The translations under genes were made by a program, and so were the position numbers. The notes under the pieces were generated by a model, which saw nothing but the letters and a program-made list of their open reading frames with translations, made no database searches and had not been told where the DNA came from. From the NCBI GenBank assembly GCA_025057575.1, contig JANXBO010000021.1, forward strand, positions 1 to 48,034: a stretch of DNA of 48,034 nt. The letters are read 5' to 3'. This document shows positions 8,261-16,509 of this stretch, in pieces. The stretch comes from Candidatus Caldisaccharidevorator malaysiensis. Lineage in GTDB: Bacteria; Armatimonadota; Fervidibacteria; Fervidibacterales; Fervidibacteraceae. Within the stretch, counting starts at the first letter, position 1; each line of letters begins with the position of its first letter.

Positions 8261-9600
8261 CGCAGTCCGGGGTCTCTCCAATGGATCAATGAATTGGTCA
8301 TCAGGAGAAAGACGCCACCACAAAAGAAAGAAGCGGGTGCTCCCAGGGTCTGCCCAACGAAACCATAAAAAAGACTGCCGATGGGAGCCAATCCAATCAG
8401 CATTATGGAGTATAAACCCATCACCCGCCCCCTCATCTGATCGGGAACGAGGGTTTGGACAAGAGTGTTGGCTGTCGCATTCTGTAGGACCATCCCAATG
8501 CCCAGGCTGAAGAGGGTCAAGAGGGCAACGGCGAAGAGGCTCGTGCGGGAAAAAAGAAGAAGCGAAAAGGAAGCCAAGAGGGTGCCAATGAGCAAAAGGC
8601 GCCCTCGCTTTTTTGATCCCCCTAAAGAGGCAGCCAGGAGAGCACCTGCCACCGCACCAATACCGATGGCAGCGGTTAAGAATCCATAACCTTTGGGACC
8701 GACCTTGAAGATTTGATCCGCCATCACCGGCAAGAGAACATCAAATTGCCCAGCGAAAAGGCTCCAAGTGGCAATAAGCAGTAAGAGGTGAAAAACGGAG
8801 GGGTGGGTCCGGACATAGTTGAGACCGTCTACAACACTGTGAAAAAGGTTCTTGCGGGGCGCGCGGGGGACGGGCATCGGCGGCATTAACAGGAGGGCGA
8901 AAAAGGACGGTGCGAAACTGACAGCATTGAGGAGAAAGCAGATTTCCAGACTGACCGATGCGATCAAAACCCCAGCGAAAGACGGACCAAGAATTCGGGA
9001 CAGATTTACGGCGGCGGAGTTGAGAGAGATCGCGCTCATCAGGTCGTCCTTGCCGACCAAATCCGCCCAAAAGGATTGACGGGTCGGCACATCAAAGGCA
9101 CGAACGAGCCCCAGCCCGATAGACAGAAGAAAAATATGGGAAATCTGAATGCGTCCGGTCCAAGTGAGAAACCAGAGGATCATCGCCATTGAGGCGGCGG
9201 TCGCTTGGATGGTCATCAAGATGCGGCGCTTTTCGTAGCGATCGGCAAGGGCACCGCTGAAGGGAGCCAGGACCGCCACTGGCACGGTCATCAGGGCATT
9301 GACCAGCCCTAGGATGCTTTCCGATCGGGTCAATTGGTAAACCAGCCAACGCTGGGCAACTCCCTGCATCCAGGAACCCGTCAGAGAAACAAACTGCCCC
9401 AACCAAAAGGAGCGGAAACTACTGTGACGGAGGGCGCGGAAGGGATTGTGGGTTAAAAAACCCGAGGGCTCCTCTGCCGGGGTTTGGTTGTCGGGCGCCT
9501 GAGGTTGACCATTGCTGTCATCAGATGCTTTCATCAGCGAGGACCCACTTTCTTGCGAGGAACCGGCATCATCCCTTTGAAAGGAGCGCCTGGATCTCAT
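8248..9600 (-). CDS. MFS transporter, EntS/MFS_3-like (450 aa)
   Basis: Integral membrane protein with about 12 hydrophobic segments and hallmark MFS sequences: FRSFWLGQFVSLTGSWMQ in TM1, the loop 2-3 motif GALADRYEKRR, and VQTLVPDQMRGRVMGLY. This matches the MFS_3/enterobactin-exporter-like group, which usually effluxes small molecules by proton antiport. The N-terminal ~45 residues are a polar, low-complexity extension. Start choice is uncertain: ATG 9600 overlaps the preceding CsoR-like gene by 32 bases, and an internal ATG near 9534 would remove the overlap; neither has a strong Shine-Dalgarno site. The 3' end overlaps the convergent ArsA-like gene by 13 bases. Position after a CsoR-like gene hints at regulated export. 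Confidence 0.9.
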   Translation of the reverse strand: MRSRRSFQRDDAGSSQESGSSLMKASDDSNGQPQAPDNQTPAEEPSGFLTHNPFRALRHSSFRSFWLGQFVSLTGSWMQGVAQRWLVYQLTRSESILGLVNALMTVPVAVLAPFSGALADRYEKRRILMTIQATAASMAMILWFLTWTGRIQISHIFLLSIGLGLVRAFDVPTRQSFWADLVGKDDLMSAISLNSAAVNLSRILGPSFAGVLIASVSLEICFLLNAVSFAPSFFALLLMPPMPVPRAPRKNLFHSVVDGLNYVRTHPSVFHLLLLIATWSLFAGQFDVLLPVMADQIFKVGPKGYGFLTAAIGIGAVAGALLAASLGGSKKRGRLLLIGTLLASFSLLLFSRTSLFAVALLTLFSLGIGMVLQNATANTLVQTLVPDQMRGRVMGLYSIMLIGLAPIGSLFYGFVGQTLGAPASFFCGGVFLLMTNSLIHWRDPGLRHLP

Positions 9601-9841
9601 TTAAAAGTTCTGAAGCGATCTCGTCAATCTCTTCCGACCGGGTCCCTCGTAACAGGGCTTTGGTGACCATTTCCCGCAACAAAATCCTCTTGACCTGAAG
9701 AATGTGATCGGACAATTCCGAAATTTCGTCCGTCAGTTGCCCGATCGGGGCTGTTTCCAAAATCGTCTGTAGATGTCGCGCTTTCTGCTCAATCGCCGTT
9801 AACCGGCGCATCAGCCTTTGCCGAGCGACCGGAGTGATCAA
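9569..9841 (-). CDS. Small helical protein resembling CsoR/RcnR metal-sensing repressors but lacking metal ligands (90 aa)
   Basis: All-helical 90-residue protein. RRLTAIEQKARHLQTILE and the downstream QLTDEISELSDHILQVKRIL align by eye with the CsoR/RcnR family pattern RLxRIxGQvrgixxMix...Q...A...L. The Cys-His-Cys or His ligands that bind Cu or Ni in that family are absent, so if homologous it is probably not a metal sensor. It starts at TTG 9841; its ribosome site GGGAGG overlaps the end of the preceding gene, suggesting translational coupling. It sits between a secreted HEXXH protein and an exporter. Family assignment is tentative; a generic coiled-coil protein is the alternative. Confidence 0.6.
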   Translation of the reverse strand: MITPVARQRLMRRLTAIEQKARHLQTILETAPIGQLTDEISELSDHILQVKRILLREMVTKALLRGTRSEEIDEIASELLNEIQALLSKG

Positions 9842-9847
9842 CGAAGA

Positions 9848-11266
9848 TCAGCCTCCCTCAGGCAGTCTCTTGAAGAGCAATTGGACCACTCTTCCTTTTC
9901 CTGATCGCCAAACCATCCTCCACGATCGCCAACCGGCACTGGTATTGCGCCATCGGATGGTTGGGGTTTGCGAAGCACCGTCCGTCACAGAGACCTGACC
10001 GATGGTTTCGTTATTCCAAAGAAGTTCCAAAGATCCGGAGCCTTCGGTCATCAGATGCGTTTCATAGTTGCCCTTCGGAAGCCAAAGTGGGTAGACAAGA
10101 GCCGGCTGGTCTATTGGTCCGAGCCCATTCAACAATGGTATAGGAGTTGTGGCACCGGGAGCACGGGTGCGGATTTTTAAGCCCGTGCCCTTTAATCGGG
10201 ACTCAATGCCTTTTTCAATGGCAGCGAGGAAGTCCGCCCAGGAAGGTCCTTTGGCTTGAGTGAGGAATTCAAAAAAATCATCACTCAAGAGGCGTTCCAA
10301 AAAAATCGCCACCCCGAGGAAGGACGACATTGTCGGTTCCTGCTGACCGAGCGGCGATAGGAGGAATTGCTGACCGCTGACCATTTCGGGGACGATGATC
10401 TCTTTCTCGTATCGGTTCAGCCATTCCCACTCCTGTGTCCTTCTGCTGTCTGTGTCATCCAAGAGCCAAGCAATAAAAAGCCTTTCCCCCAAAAAGCCAC
10501 CCGAATAGGGTTCGTGGAATCCCGGAAAGGGACCGAAGGCGGGAACGAGATGATGAGCCGCTTCGTGAGCGGCGGACGCCCAGAGACTCATTGAATCGCT
10601 TTTCCGTAGACCATAGAGGAAGGTGTTGCCGGAGCGAGTGACGATCGTGCCGTCGCCGTCCGAAAAGAACCAGAGACGGACTGGGAGGGACTGGGGGGTG
10701 GGAAAGCGAGCCATCAGCCAAGAGAGAGCGTGACCAAAAGCAAGGGTCCACTGAGCCATCACTGTCCGTCGGGGTTCTCTCTGGCTGAAGGCAGCGACGA
10801 TTTGCCGAGCGCTGAAACCGTTGCTTTGATAGAGGGGGGAGACCCAAGGGAACCGGTGACCGTGGGCGGGATCACGGGGAATGTCGGTCTCCCAAAGGAC
10901 GAAAGGACCTTGCCAAAGGGTTTGATGACCGATGGGTTGCGCCTTCACGGGAATCAGACTGCCCAGCCAGTCGGAGGGGCATTCAGGGGGGAAGAAGGGA
11001 AGGCTTGGTGCGGCACCTTCAGATCGTGCTTGTTGATAACATTGCCGGGCTAATTCCCAATTGCCATTGAGACAGTGCGCCAGCCCCAACCAGGCTTTCC
11101 AGGAGGGGACATTTGGTTCTGCCTCTACTTTTGCCGTCAGATAAGCGATTGCATCAGGATGGCAGCGTCCTTCCGAGAGCGCCTGCAAAATCGCTGTGCC
11201 GTCAGGAAAGGCAAATCCTTGTGAAAATAAGATCACGATCAGAAAAAAACCACCCGGTCTCGCCAT
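9848..11266 (-). CDS. Secreted HEXXH-motif putative metallopeptidase (472 aa)
   Basis: The N-terminus has a signal-peptide-like segment (GGFFLIVILFSQGFAFP). A TPR-like stretch follows at about 30-85, including WLGLAHCLNGNWELARQCYQ. The central region contains AAHEAAHHLV, an HEXXH zinc motif at residues 234-238, and a Glu in GGFLGERLF at 261. A Glu ~22 residues after HEXXH fits a gluzincin-type third ligand. The C-terminal ~110 residues are beta-rich. I do not recognise a named family, and peptidase activity is inferred from the motif only. It lies 26 bases after the npdG-like gene and 6 bases before the CsoR-like gene in one operon. The ATG has no clear ribosome site. Confidence 0.75.
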   Translation of the reverse strand: MARPGGFFLIVILFSQGFAFPDGTAILQALSEGRCHPDAIAYLTAKVEAEPNVPSWKAWLGLAHCLNGNWELARQCYQQARSEGAAPSLPFFPPECPSDWLGSLIPVKAQPIGHQTLWQGPFVLWETDIPRDPAHGHRFPWVSPLYQSNGFSARQIVAAFSQREPRRTVMAQWTLAFGHALSWLMARFPTPQSLPVRLWFFSDGDGTIVTRSGNTFLYGLRKSDSMSLWASAAHEAAHHLVPAFGPFPGFHEPYSGGFLGERLFIAWLLDDTDSRRTQEWEWLNRYEKEIIVPEMVSGQQFLLSPLGQQEPTMSSFLGVAIFLERLLSDDFFEFLTQAKGPSWADFLAAIEKGIESRLKGTGLKIRTRAPGATTPIPLLNGLGPIDQPALVYPLWLPKGNYETHLMTEGSGSLELLWNNETIGQVSVTDGASQTPTIRWRNTSAGWRSWRMVWRSGKGRVVQLLFKRLPEGG

Positions 11267-11292
11267 TTTGGAGAGAAGAAAAACAGCGTCAG

Positions 11293-11925
11293 TTAGTCAA
11301 GAATTTTCCAGGAAGACTGATGGTTGCCCCCCAAGTGCCGATCTATTTCTATCATCAAGGGGACCATCAAATCCAACACTCGCGCGGAGGAAAGGGGACC
11401 GCAGTCAACGGGTCGGTAGCCGACCTGGCGGATCAGTTCCGCGATCAGATTCTTAGCCTCTAAATCGTCCCCACAGTAGAAACAGTCCCGAACGATTCCG
11501 TCCTTGTTGACGGGCTGGTCTAAAGTCGCCCAAAAATTGGTCTTAAAGGCAGCAACCCAACGAGCCGACACTCCAAGAGCCCGAGCGTTCTCCTCCACCC
11601 CTGAAGTTTGCCCTTCCTTGACCGCACCAAAAGGATTCGTGATGTCAATGATGACTTTTCCCGCCAACTCTTCTTGGAGAGTGGGAAGAAGAGAAGGGCA
11701 AGCCCGATAGGGGATAGAAAGAACAACGACTTCACCGACCCGGGCGCAAGTTTTCAGATCGCCCGCCTGAACACTCCCTCCCGTCTCCCTGGCAATTTCT
11801 TGAGCAATGATCTGAGCCCGGTCAGGAGTGCGACTTCCGATAAAGAGGCTGTGTCCGGCAAGGCTCCATCGTTTCGCCAAACCTCTGCCCATCCGACCAG
11901 TTCCACCCAAGATGCCGATTTGCAT
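11293..11925 (-). CDS. npdG: NADPH-dependent F420 reductase-like oxidoreductase (210 aa)
   Basis: N-terminal Rossmann domain MQIGILGGTGRMGRGLAKRW with an arginine-containing second strand (FIGSRTPDRA), suiting NADP binding. IIDITNPFG, KTNFWATL and FYCGDDLEAK follow, as in F420H2:NADP+ oxidoreductase (Fno/NpdG) and its bacterial relatives. The family moves hydride between coenzyme F420 and NADP. ATG 11925 is chosen over an in-frame codon at 11982 because AGGAGGTGA stands 4 bases before it and the Rossmann strand begins immediately. It is first in a four-gene minus-strand operon. F420 use by this organism is an inference; some NpdG-like proteins have other substrates. Confidence 0.85.
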   Translation of the reverse strand: MQIGILGGTGRMGRGLAKRWSLAGHSLFIGSRTPDRAQIIAQEIARETGGSVQAGDLKTCARVGEVVVLSIPYRACPSLLPTLQEELAGKVIIDITNPFGAVKEGQTSGVEENARALGVSARWVAAFKTNFWATLDQPVNKDGIVRDCFYCGDDLEAKNLIAELIRQVGYRPVDCGPLSSARVLDLMVPLMIEIDRHLGGNHQSSWKILD

Positions 11926-12007
11926 CAAGTCACCTCCTTTTACTTTGGCTGATAGGATAGCGCAATCAATAAACCGCCCCAATGGATTATTTTATTGTGG
12001 GGTTTTT

Positions 12008-14035
12008 ATGGGGAATCAAAAGGGACAGGATTTCGGATCGGCGCCGACCACTGCCCAAGCGGCAGCAGAGACAGCGGGAGGGTTGCGTGCAGTCCGTCAA
12101 AGGGCAACTTTGAAAGCCGTCTGTTTTGGTCTGCTGCTCAGCGTTCCCGCCATTGTGATCGTCTCCTATGCCGAGTTGGTTGTCAAAGAGATTCAGATTG
12201 CCATCTGTCAATTTAATCCGGCGGCTTTGGGTTTGCTGTTGGTCGTCGTCTTGATCAATCGGATTCTTTCTGCTTTTTTAAAGCGCTCTTTTCTCTCACC
12301 GCCGGAAGTGCTGATCGTCTATACGATGACGGTCCTTTCCGTGATGATTGCCTCCAGGGGATTGATGGAAAAACTTCTTCCCGCCCTCGTTGCTGTTAAT
12401 TACTTTGCTAACATTCAAAACCGCTGGAAGGAAGCCTTTTTTGCAGATACGCCCCGATGGCTGGTTCCCTTTGATCCAACGGGACCAGAGACGCAAACGG
12501 TGTCAAAACTCTTTTACGAAGGAACCCAAGGACCCATCCCCTGGCAGGAATGGGCGACACCCCTTCTTTCTTGGTCTATCGTCGTCGCTGCCGTCTGGTC
12601 CGTTTTTCTTGCTATTGCGGCGATTTGGAGAAGACAGTGGGCGGACCACGAAAAATTGAATTTCCCCTTAACCCAGCCGCCCCTGCAACTAATAGATCCC
12701 TCCAACTGGTCAGCAGTGGTGACCAACCGATTGGCTTGGTGGGGTTTTGCCCTGTCGGCGAGTGTCTTTTTTCTCAATGGACTGCACGTTCTTCACCCCG
12801 CCATTCCCCAAGTTCGCGTCGGATGGGTCCTCAATGACTATTTTCCAGAAAGACCTCTCAATGCAATGTATTACACTCCCCTTTACACTTCCTATGCGGC
12901 TGTCGGCTTCGCTTACTTTTTGCCGACGCAACTACTGTTCAGCCTCTGGTTCTTTTTCTGGCTGACGCGCCTGGAGGACATTTTCTTCTCTGCCATCGGA
13001 TACGACCATCTCCTCATCGGGATGCCCCTTTACCCGACCCGCCTTTACATTGGGTACCAAGTGATGGGTGCCTATCTGGTCTTAGTGTTCATTTTCTGGC
13101 GGGCTGCCTATCCCTTTCTGAAGGAGGCGATCCGATCGGTCCGGCGACGAGGACAAACAGGTGACGAGGACGAGTTAATGCCCTATTCGTGGTCTTTTTT
13201 GTTGGCAACGGTTGGTTTTCTGATGGCGGTCCTTTGGGGGCGAGCAGCCGGACTGAATTGGTGGGTCTCGGTCACCGAGTTTGCCCTCTACTTGGGCGTC
13301 GTCGTAATGGTGATGGCACGGAGCGTTGCTGAAGGCGGTTTGATGATGACGGAGGCGTCGTTCCGACCGATTGATGTCTTTCGCCTTTTTGCCCCCAAGC
13401 ATCTTTTGGGCAGAAGGAACCTAACCGTGCTGGCTTACACCGATGCGGTGTTTACTCGGGACCTGAGGGGTCTTTTAATCACACCCCTTCTGGACAGCCT
13501 GAAGATGTGTGAAAAAGTTGGTCTCCGACGCCGCAGCCTTCTACTGCCTGTCGGCATTTCCCTCGTTGTTTCCTTCCTCGTTGCGGCGACTTACCAACTT
13601 TACATCCCTTATCGTTACTCGGGAATAACCCTCTATCACTATGTTTACCAGGGCAACCCGCGCTGGTCATTTGAGGACCATACCCCTGCCATCCTTGGTC
13701 GGGACGATCCTCCTGGGTTCCGTCGTCCTGCTTTTGGGGTCGGCGTCTTGCTCACCCTTTTGATGTGGTTCGCCCGGTCCCGATTTTGGTGGTTTCCCTT
13801 TCATCCCCTTGCTTATGCTCTCAGCGGGTCATGGACTTTGATTGTGTTCTGGTTTCCCCTCTTTGCTGCTTGGGTCATCAAGAGCCTGCTCCTTCGCTAC
13901 TTTGGGGTTACCGTCTTTCACCGAGCGGCTCCCTTTTTTATCGGTCTAATCTTCGGGGAGTTTTCAATGGCTGTCCTTTGGGCGGTTCACTCTGCTATCC
14001 GAAGGAAGCCGGGACCTTTCTTCCCCTGGCCTTAA
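12008..14035 (+). CDS. Polytopic membrane protein, DUF6785/DUF6784-like (675 aa)
   Basis: Large integral membrane protein with many hydrophobic helices across its length. The segments VLIVYTMTVLSVMIASRG, WATPLLSWSIVV and RRQWADHEKLNFPLTQPPL match what I recall of the DUF6785/6784 (OPT-transporter-like) proteins common in Armatimonadota, Planctomycetes and related hot-spring genomes. The function is not established; a transporter is plausible. The frame is open from 11828, but the upstream stretch is antisense to npdG. ATG 12008 is the most sensible start, although its only ribosome-site candidate is a short GGGG run. The stop overlaps the convergent methyltransferase stop in a TTAA tetramer. 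Confidence 0.82.
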   Translation: MGNQKGQDFGSAPTTAQAAAETAGGLRAVRQRATLKAVCFGLLLSVPAIVIVSYAELVVKEIQIAICQFNPAALGLLLVVVLINRILSAFLKRSFLSPPEVLIVYTMTVLSVMIASRGLMEKLLPALVAVNYFANIQNRWKEAFFADTPRWLVPFDPTGPETQTVSKLFYEGTQGPIPWQEWATPLLSWSIVVAAVWSVFLAIAAIWRRQWADHEKLNFPLTQPPLQLIDPSNWSAVVTNRLAWWGFALSASVFFLNGLHVLHPAIPQVRVGWVLNDYFPERPLNAMYYTPLYTSYAAVGFAYFLPTQLLFSLWFFFWLTRLEDIFFSAIGYDHLLIGMPLYPTRLYIGYQVMGAYLVLVFIFWRAAYPFLKEAIRSVRRRGQTGDEDELMPYSWSFLLATVGFLMAVLWGRAAGLNWWVSVTEFALYLGVVVMVMARSVAEGGLMMTEASFRPIDVFRLFAPKHLLGRRNLTVLAYTDAVFTRDLRGLLITPLLDSLKMCEKVGLRRRSLLLPVGISLVVSFLVAATYQLYIPYRYSGITLYHYVYQGNPRWSFEDHTPAILGRDDPPGFRRPAFGVGVLLTLLMWFARSRFWWFPFHPLAYALSGSWTLIVFWFPLFAAWVIKSLLLRYFGVTVFHRAAPFFIGLIFGEFSMAVLWAVHSAIRRKPGPFFPWP

Positions 14036-14685
14036 CCGGTCGGATCGTCCGCCAACTTGTCTGCAGACTTGACCGATCGTAGGACCCGGTAACCGCCTTT
14101 TCTATCCACACATTCGGCATTGCCAAAAACTTCCTGCATCATCTTCTGAAGGGAGCGGGCACCCAGCCAGGTCGGTGCGACGAGCCAGAGGCTCCCGCCG
14201 ACAGTCAGGCATTGATGGGCTTCTTCAATGAGTTTTGCCAAAACTTTCTTGCCTGCCCGAATCGGGGGGTTGCTGACGACCGTTTCTACTTTTAGGTCGG
14301 AAGGCAAAGCGCTTATGCCATCACTTTTCAGGATCGTTACATTGCTGATGTGGTTGAGAAGGGCATTTTGCCGAGCCAGGGCAACGGCTCTCTCGTTAAT
14401 GTCCACCATCCAGATGTGGGCGTGAGGATTCAAGGCAGCGGCAATGAGTCCAATGGGTCCGTAGCCACATCCCCAATCCAGGACATTCCCTTTTGGGGGA
14501 ATTTCCATCCGCTCAATGAGCAGACGACTGCCTCTGTCCAGCCCACCTCTTGAAAAGACAGATCGATCCGTTTGAAAATAAAATCGCCTTTCACCCACCT
14601 GAACTGTTATCGTGCGAATCTGGTGAGGACCGGACGGGGTCTCTGAAAAGTAATGGTCCTTGTCCCTTTTTTCCGGTCTCACCAT
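14032..14685 (-). CDS. Class I SAM-dependent methyltransferase, RsmC-like small domain (217 aa)
   Basis: Rossmann-type methyltransferase with motif I LDWGCGYGPIGLIAA, acidic MVDINERAVALARQNA, and the NPPIRAGK motif (N-P-P-x, used for amino methylation of nucleobases). The preceding FYFQTDRSVFSRGGLDRGS segment is characteristic of the RsmC/RlmG 'methyltransferase small' group, which makes m2G in rRNA. The protein lacks the duplicated N-terminal half of E. coli RsmC, as in many short bacterial forms. ATG 14685 is used; a TTG three codons upstream (14694) is possible. The 3' end overlaps the convergent DUF6785-like gene by 4 bases. Confidence 0.88.
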   Translation of the reverse strand: MVRPEKRDKDHYFSETPSGPHQIRTITVQVGERRFYFQTDRSVFSRGGLDRGSRLLIERMEIPPKGNVLDWGCGYGPIGLIAAALNPHAHIWMVDINERAVALARQNALLNHISNVTILKSDGISALPSDLKVETVVSNPPIRAGKKVLAKLIEEAHQCLTVGGSLWLVAPTWLGARSLQKMMQEVFGNAECVDRKGGYRVLRSVKSADKLADDPTG

Positions 14686-14711
14686 TCCGAACAAAAAACT
14701 GAATGGGCTGG

Positions 14712-15248
14712 CTACTGAGGCTGAGGCGCCGTAGCCGGCGGCTGTTGCAGAGGTGGTGCCGGCGGTGCTGTCGCCTCACCACCAGTCGCTGGCTGCTCAG
14801 GTGCCGGCGCCGGCTGTGGCGCTGGAGTCTCTGGCGTCGCAGGGGGCGCCGGAGGTTGCGGTGCCGGTTGCGGAGCGGGCTGTTGGGGTGCCGCTGGGCG
14901 CCGGACCCCGAACTCCTCAATGGCTGTCAGGACTTTGTCCACATCCTCCATCGCCCGCCGAGCGTCCATCAGGACCGCCCGAACACGACGAGCCTCCTCA
15001 CGGGCGCTGGAGACTTCTTGTTCCAGGCTTGCTTGTAACTCTGCAGCTTCATCCAGGGGCACCTTCCATTGGTTATACGCATAGGCACCTACCACGATAA
15101 GACCTACCGCAAATCCGAGGATGAATCCCGTTCCGAAACCCCAACCCCGACGAGGAACAGCGGCTTGCTCTTTGAGCCCCGTTTCCACCGCAGCAGCCTC
15201 CGTCTCTTGGCGGACTCCTTCTGGCGTCCCTTGCGTCTCCTCCGCCAT
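14712..15248 (-). CDS. Single-pass membrane protein with coiled coil and Pro/Ala/Gln-rich tail (178 aa)
   Basis: Unrecognised protein. An acidic N-terminal ~30 residues is followed by one membrane segment (GFGTGFILGFAVGLIVVGAY), then a predicted coiled coil (LQASLEQEVSSAREEARRVR) to about residue 110, and a low-complexity Pro/Ala/Gln tail to the end. The tail suggests a flexible periplasmic or cell-wall-spanning linker, by analogy with other anchored proteins. ATG 15248 is set by GAGGAGGTGA just upstream; an apparent GTG three codons earlier lies inside that site. It follows the Gfo/Idh/MocA gene by 13 bases and precedes the RsmC-like gene by 26. Function unknown. Confidence 0.75.
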   Translation of the reverse strand: MAEETQGTPEGVRQETEAAAVETGLKEQAAVPRRGWGFGTGFILGFAVGLIVVGAYAYNQWKVPLDEAAELQASLEQEVSSAREEARRVRAVLMDARRAMEDVDKVLTAIEEFGVRRPAAPQQPAPQPAPQPPAPPATPETPAPQPAPAPEQPATGGEATAPPAPPLQQPPATAPQPQ

Positions 15249-15261
15249 TCGTCTCACCTCC

Positions 15262-16428
15262 TCAAGAAATTGCCCATCGCCGATTGAGATCCGACTGATA
15301 CACCTCTATCCGATGGGCCTCTATATCTCTTATTTTAACGGGCTGGTGAAGGACTGCTGATTCATAGACCGCCATACAAACCGCCTGGGACCGGTATCCT
15401 TCCCAGCCGTCCACTTCCACCTTTCTGTCGCCTGTTTGGCAGGCTTTAAGAAACTCATAGACCTCCTGCGCCACGTCGTCGGTGATGCCCAGGGGAAAGA
15501 ACTGTTCCCGTTGCTCTGAGGTGAGACTGACAACGAACTCTTTCTTCAGGTCTTCTACGCTGCTGACCCTCCCCTTATCTCTAAGGAACAATCCTTCCTT
15601 CAGGTCTATGCATCCTTCGTCTCCATAGATGATTCTTCGGGAAACAGGGGCTCCTGGGGCGGAGATGACTTCTGCCCAAATTCCCAAAACACCGTTCTGG
15701 AAAGTCAAAAGAGCATGGGCAACATCCTCAATTGTTGCAGAGGCAACCTGTTGACCGGAAGTGCGGTCAAACCGGCGGGGCTCTTGAAGGGCAGTCTGAC
15801 CGAAGACCTCATCCACCTCCCCAAGGAAGTAACGCATCAAATCAGCAAAATGGACACCGCCGTCTAACAGCCAACCGCCTCCCGACCGCTCCCGATCATC
15901 CCGCCATCCCCAAAAGTGCCGTCGTTCATAAATGTCCAACCAGTAGATTTTTTGGGGTTTCCCGATCTTTCCTTGCTCAATGGTCCACCGAAAAGCCCTA
16001 CTGGACCAATCTCTCCGGTAGTTCTCCGCTACCGAAAGGATCAATTGGCGCTTTTCGGCTTCCTCAATCATTGCCCGTCCCGCCCGCAAGGTGATGGCGA
16101 GGGGCTTTTCAATGAGAACATTTTTTCCTTCCGAGAGACAGGCAAGGGCAATGGTGTGATGAAGGTAGTGAGGGACGGCGATGTCTACGGCTTGCACCGC
16201 CTTTTCTTGTCTCAGCATCTCTTCTGTGGTCTTGAAGATTTGCGGCTTGCATTCCTGCCATTTCCCGATCGTTTCCGCTGTCGCTTCTGCCCGTTCTTTG
16301 TCTTCGTCCACACAGGCGATGATCCGAAACGAACGAAAGCCCTTTTCCCATACGGCTTGGAAACCTCGTTGCAGGTGGGCTTGCATCATCCCACCGCATC
16401 CGATCAGACCAACAGCAACCTCTTCCAA
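15262..16428 (-). CDS. Gfo/Idh/MocA family oxidoreductase (388 aa)
   Basis: NAD(P)-dependent sugar dehydrogenase-like enzyme. VAVGLIGCGGMMQAHLQ forms the N-terminal Rossmann strand, IIACVDEDKERA the second, and NVLIEKPLAI carries the EKP motif whose Lys is catalytic or cofactor-binding. LLDGGVHFADLMRYFLGEV is the typical central helix with D and H. Substrates in the family include inositols, glucose-fructose and UDP-sugars; none can be assigned here. The start is TTG at 16428 with AGGAGGGAAC 7 bases before it. It is divergent from the TolB-like gene. The family is often expanded in saccharolytic Armatimonadota and Planctomycetes. Confidence 0.92.
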   Translation of the reverse strand: MEEVAVGLIGCGGMMQAHLQRGFQAVWEKGFRSFRIIACVDEDKERAEATAETIGKWQECKPQIFKTTEEMLRQEKAVQAVDIAVPHYLHHTIALACLSEGKNVLIEKPLAITLRAGRAMIEEAEKRQLILSVAENYRRDWSSRAFRWTIEQGKIGKPQKIYWLDIYERRHFWGWRDDRERSGGGWLLDGGVHFADLMRYFLGEVDEVFGQTALQEPRRFDRTSGQQVASATIEDVAHALLTFQNGVLGIWAEVISAPGAPVSRRIIYGDEGCIDLKEGLFLRDKGRVSSVEDLKKEFVVSLTSEQREQFFPLGITDDVAQEVYEFLKACQTGDRKVEVDGWEGYRSQAVCMAVYESAVLHQPVKIRDIEAHRIEVYQSDLNRRWAIS

Positions 16429-16509
16429 TTTGTTCCCTCCTCTTAACCGATCAGTCTAATGCGTTAACCTTAGCGGACTGGCGAAATTGTGCCGTCCAAG
16501 GAGGTGCCA

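Noticed and set aside
14703-15038. Arg/Cys-rich plus-strand frame opposite the coiled-coil protein
   Set aside because: It is the complement of the Pro/Ala/Gln-coding tail; composition explains it, and the minus-strand gene has an excellent ribosome site.
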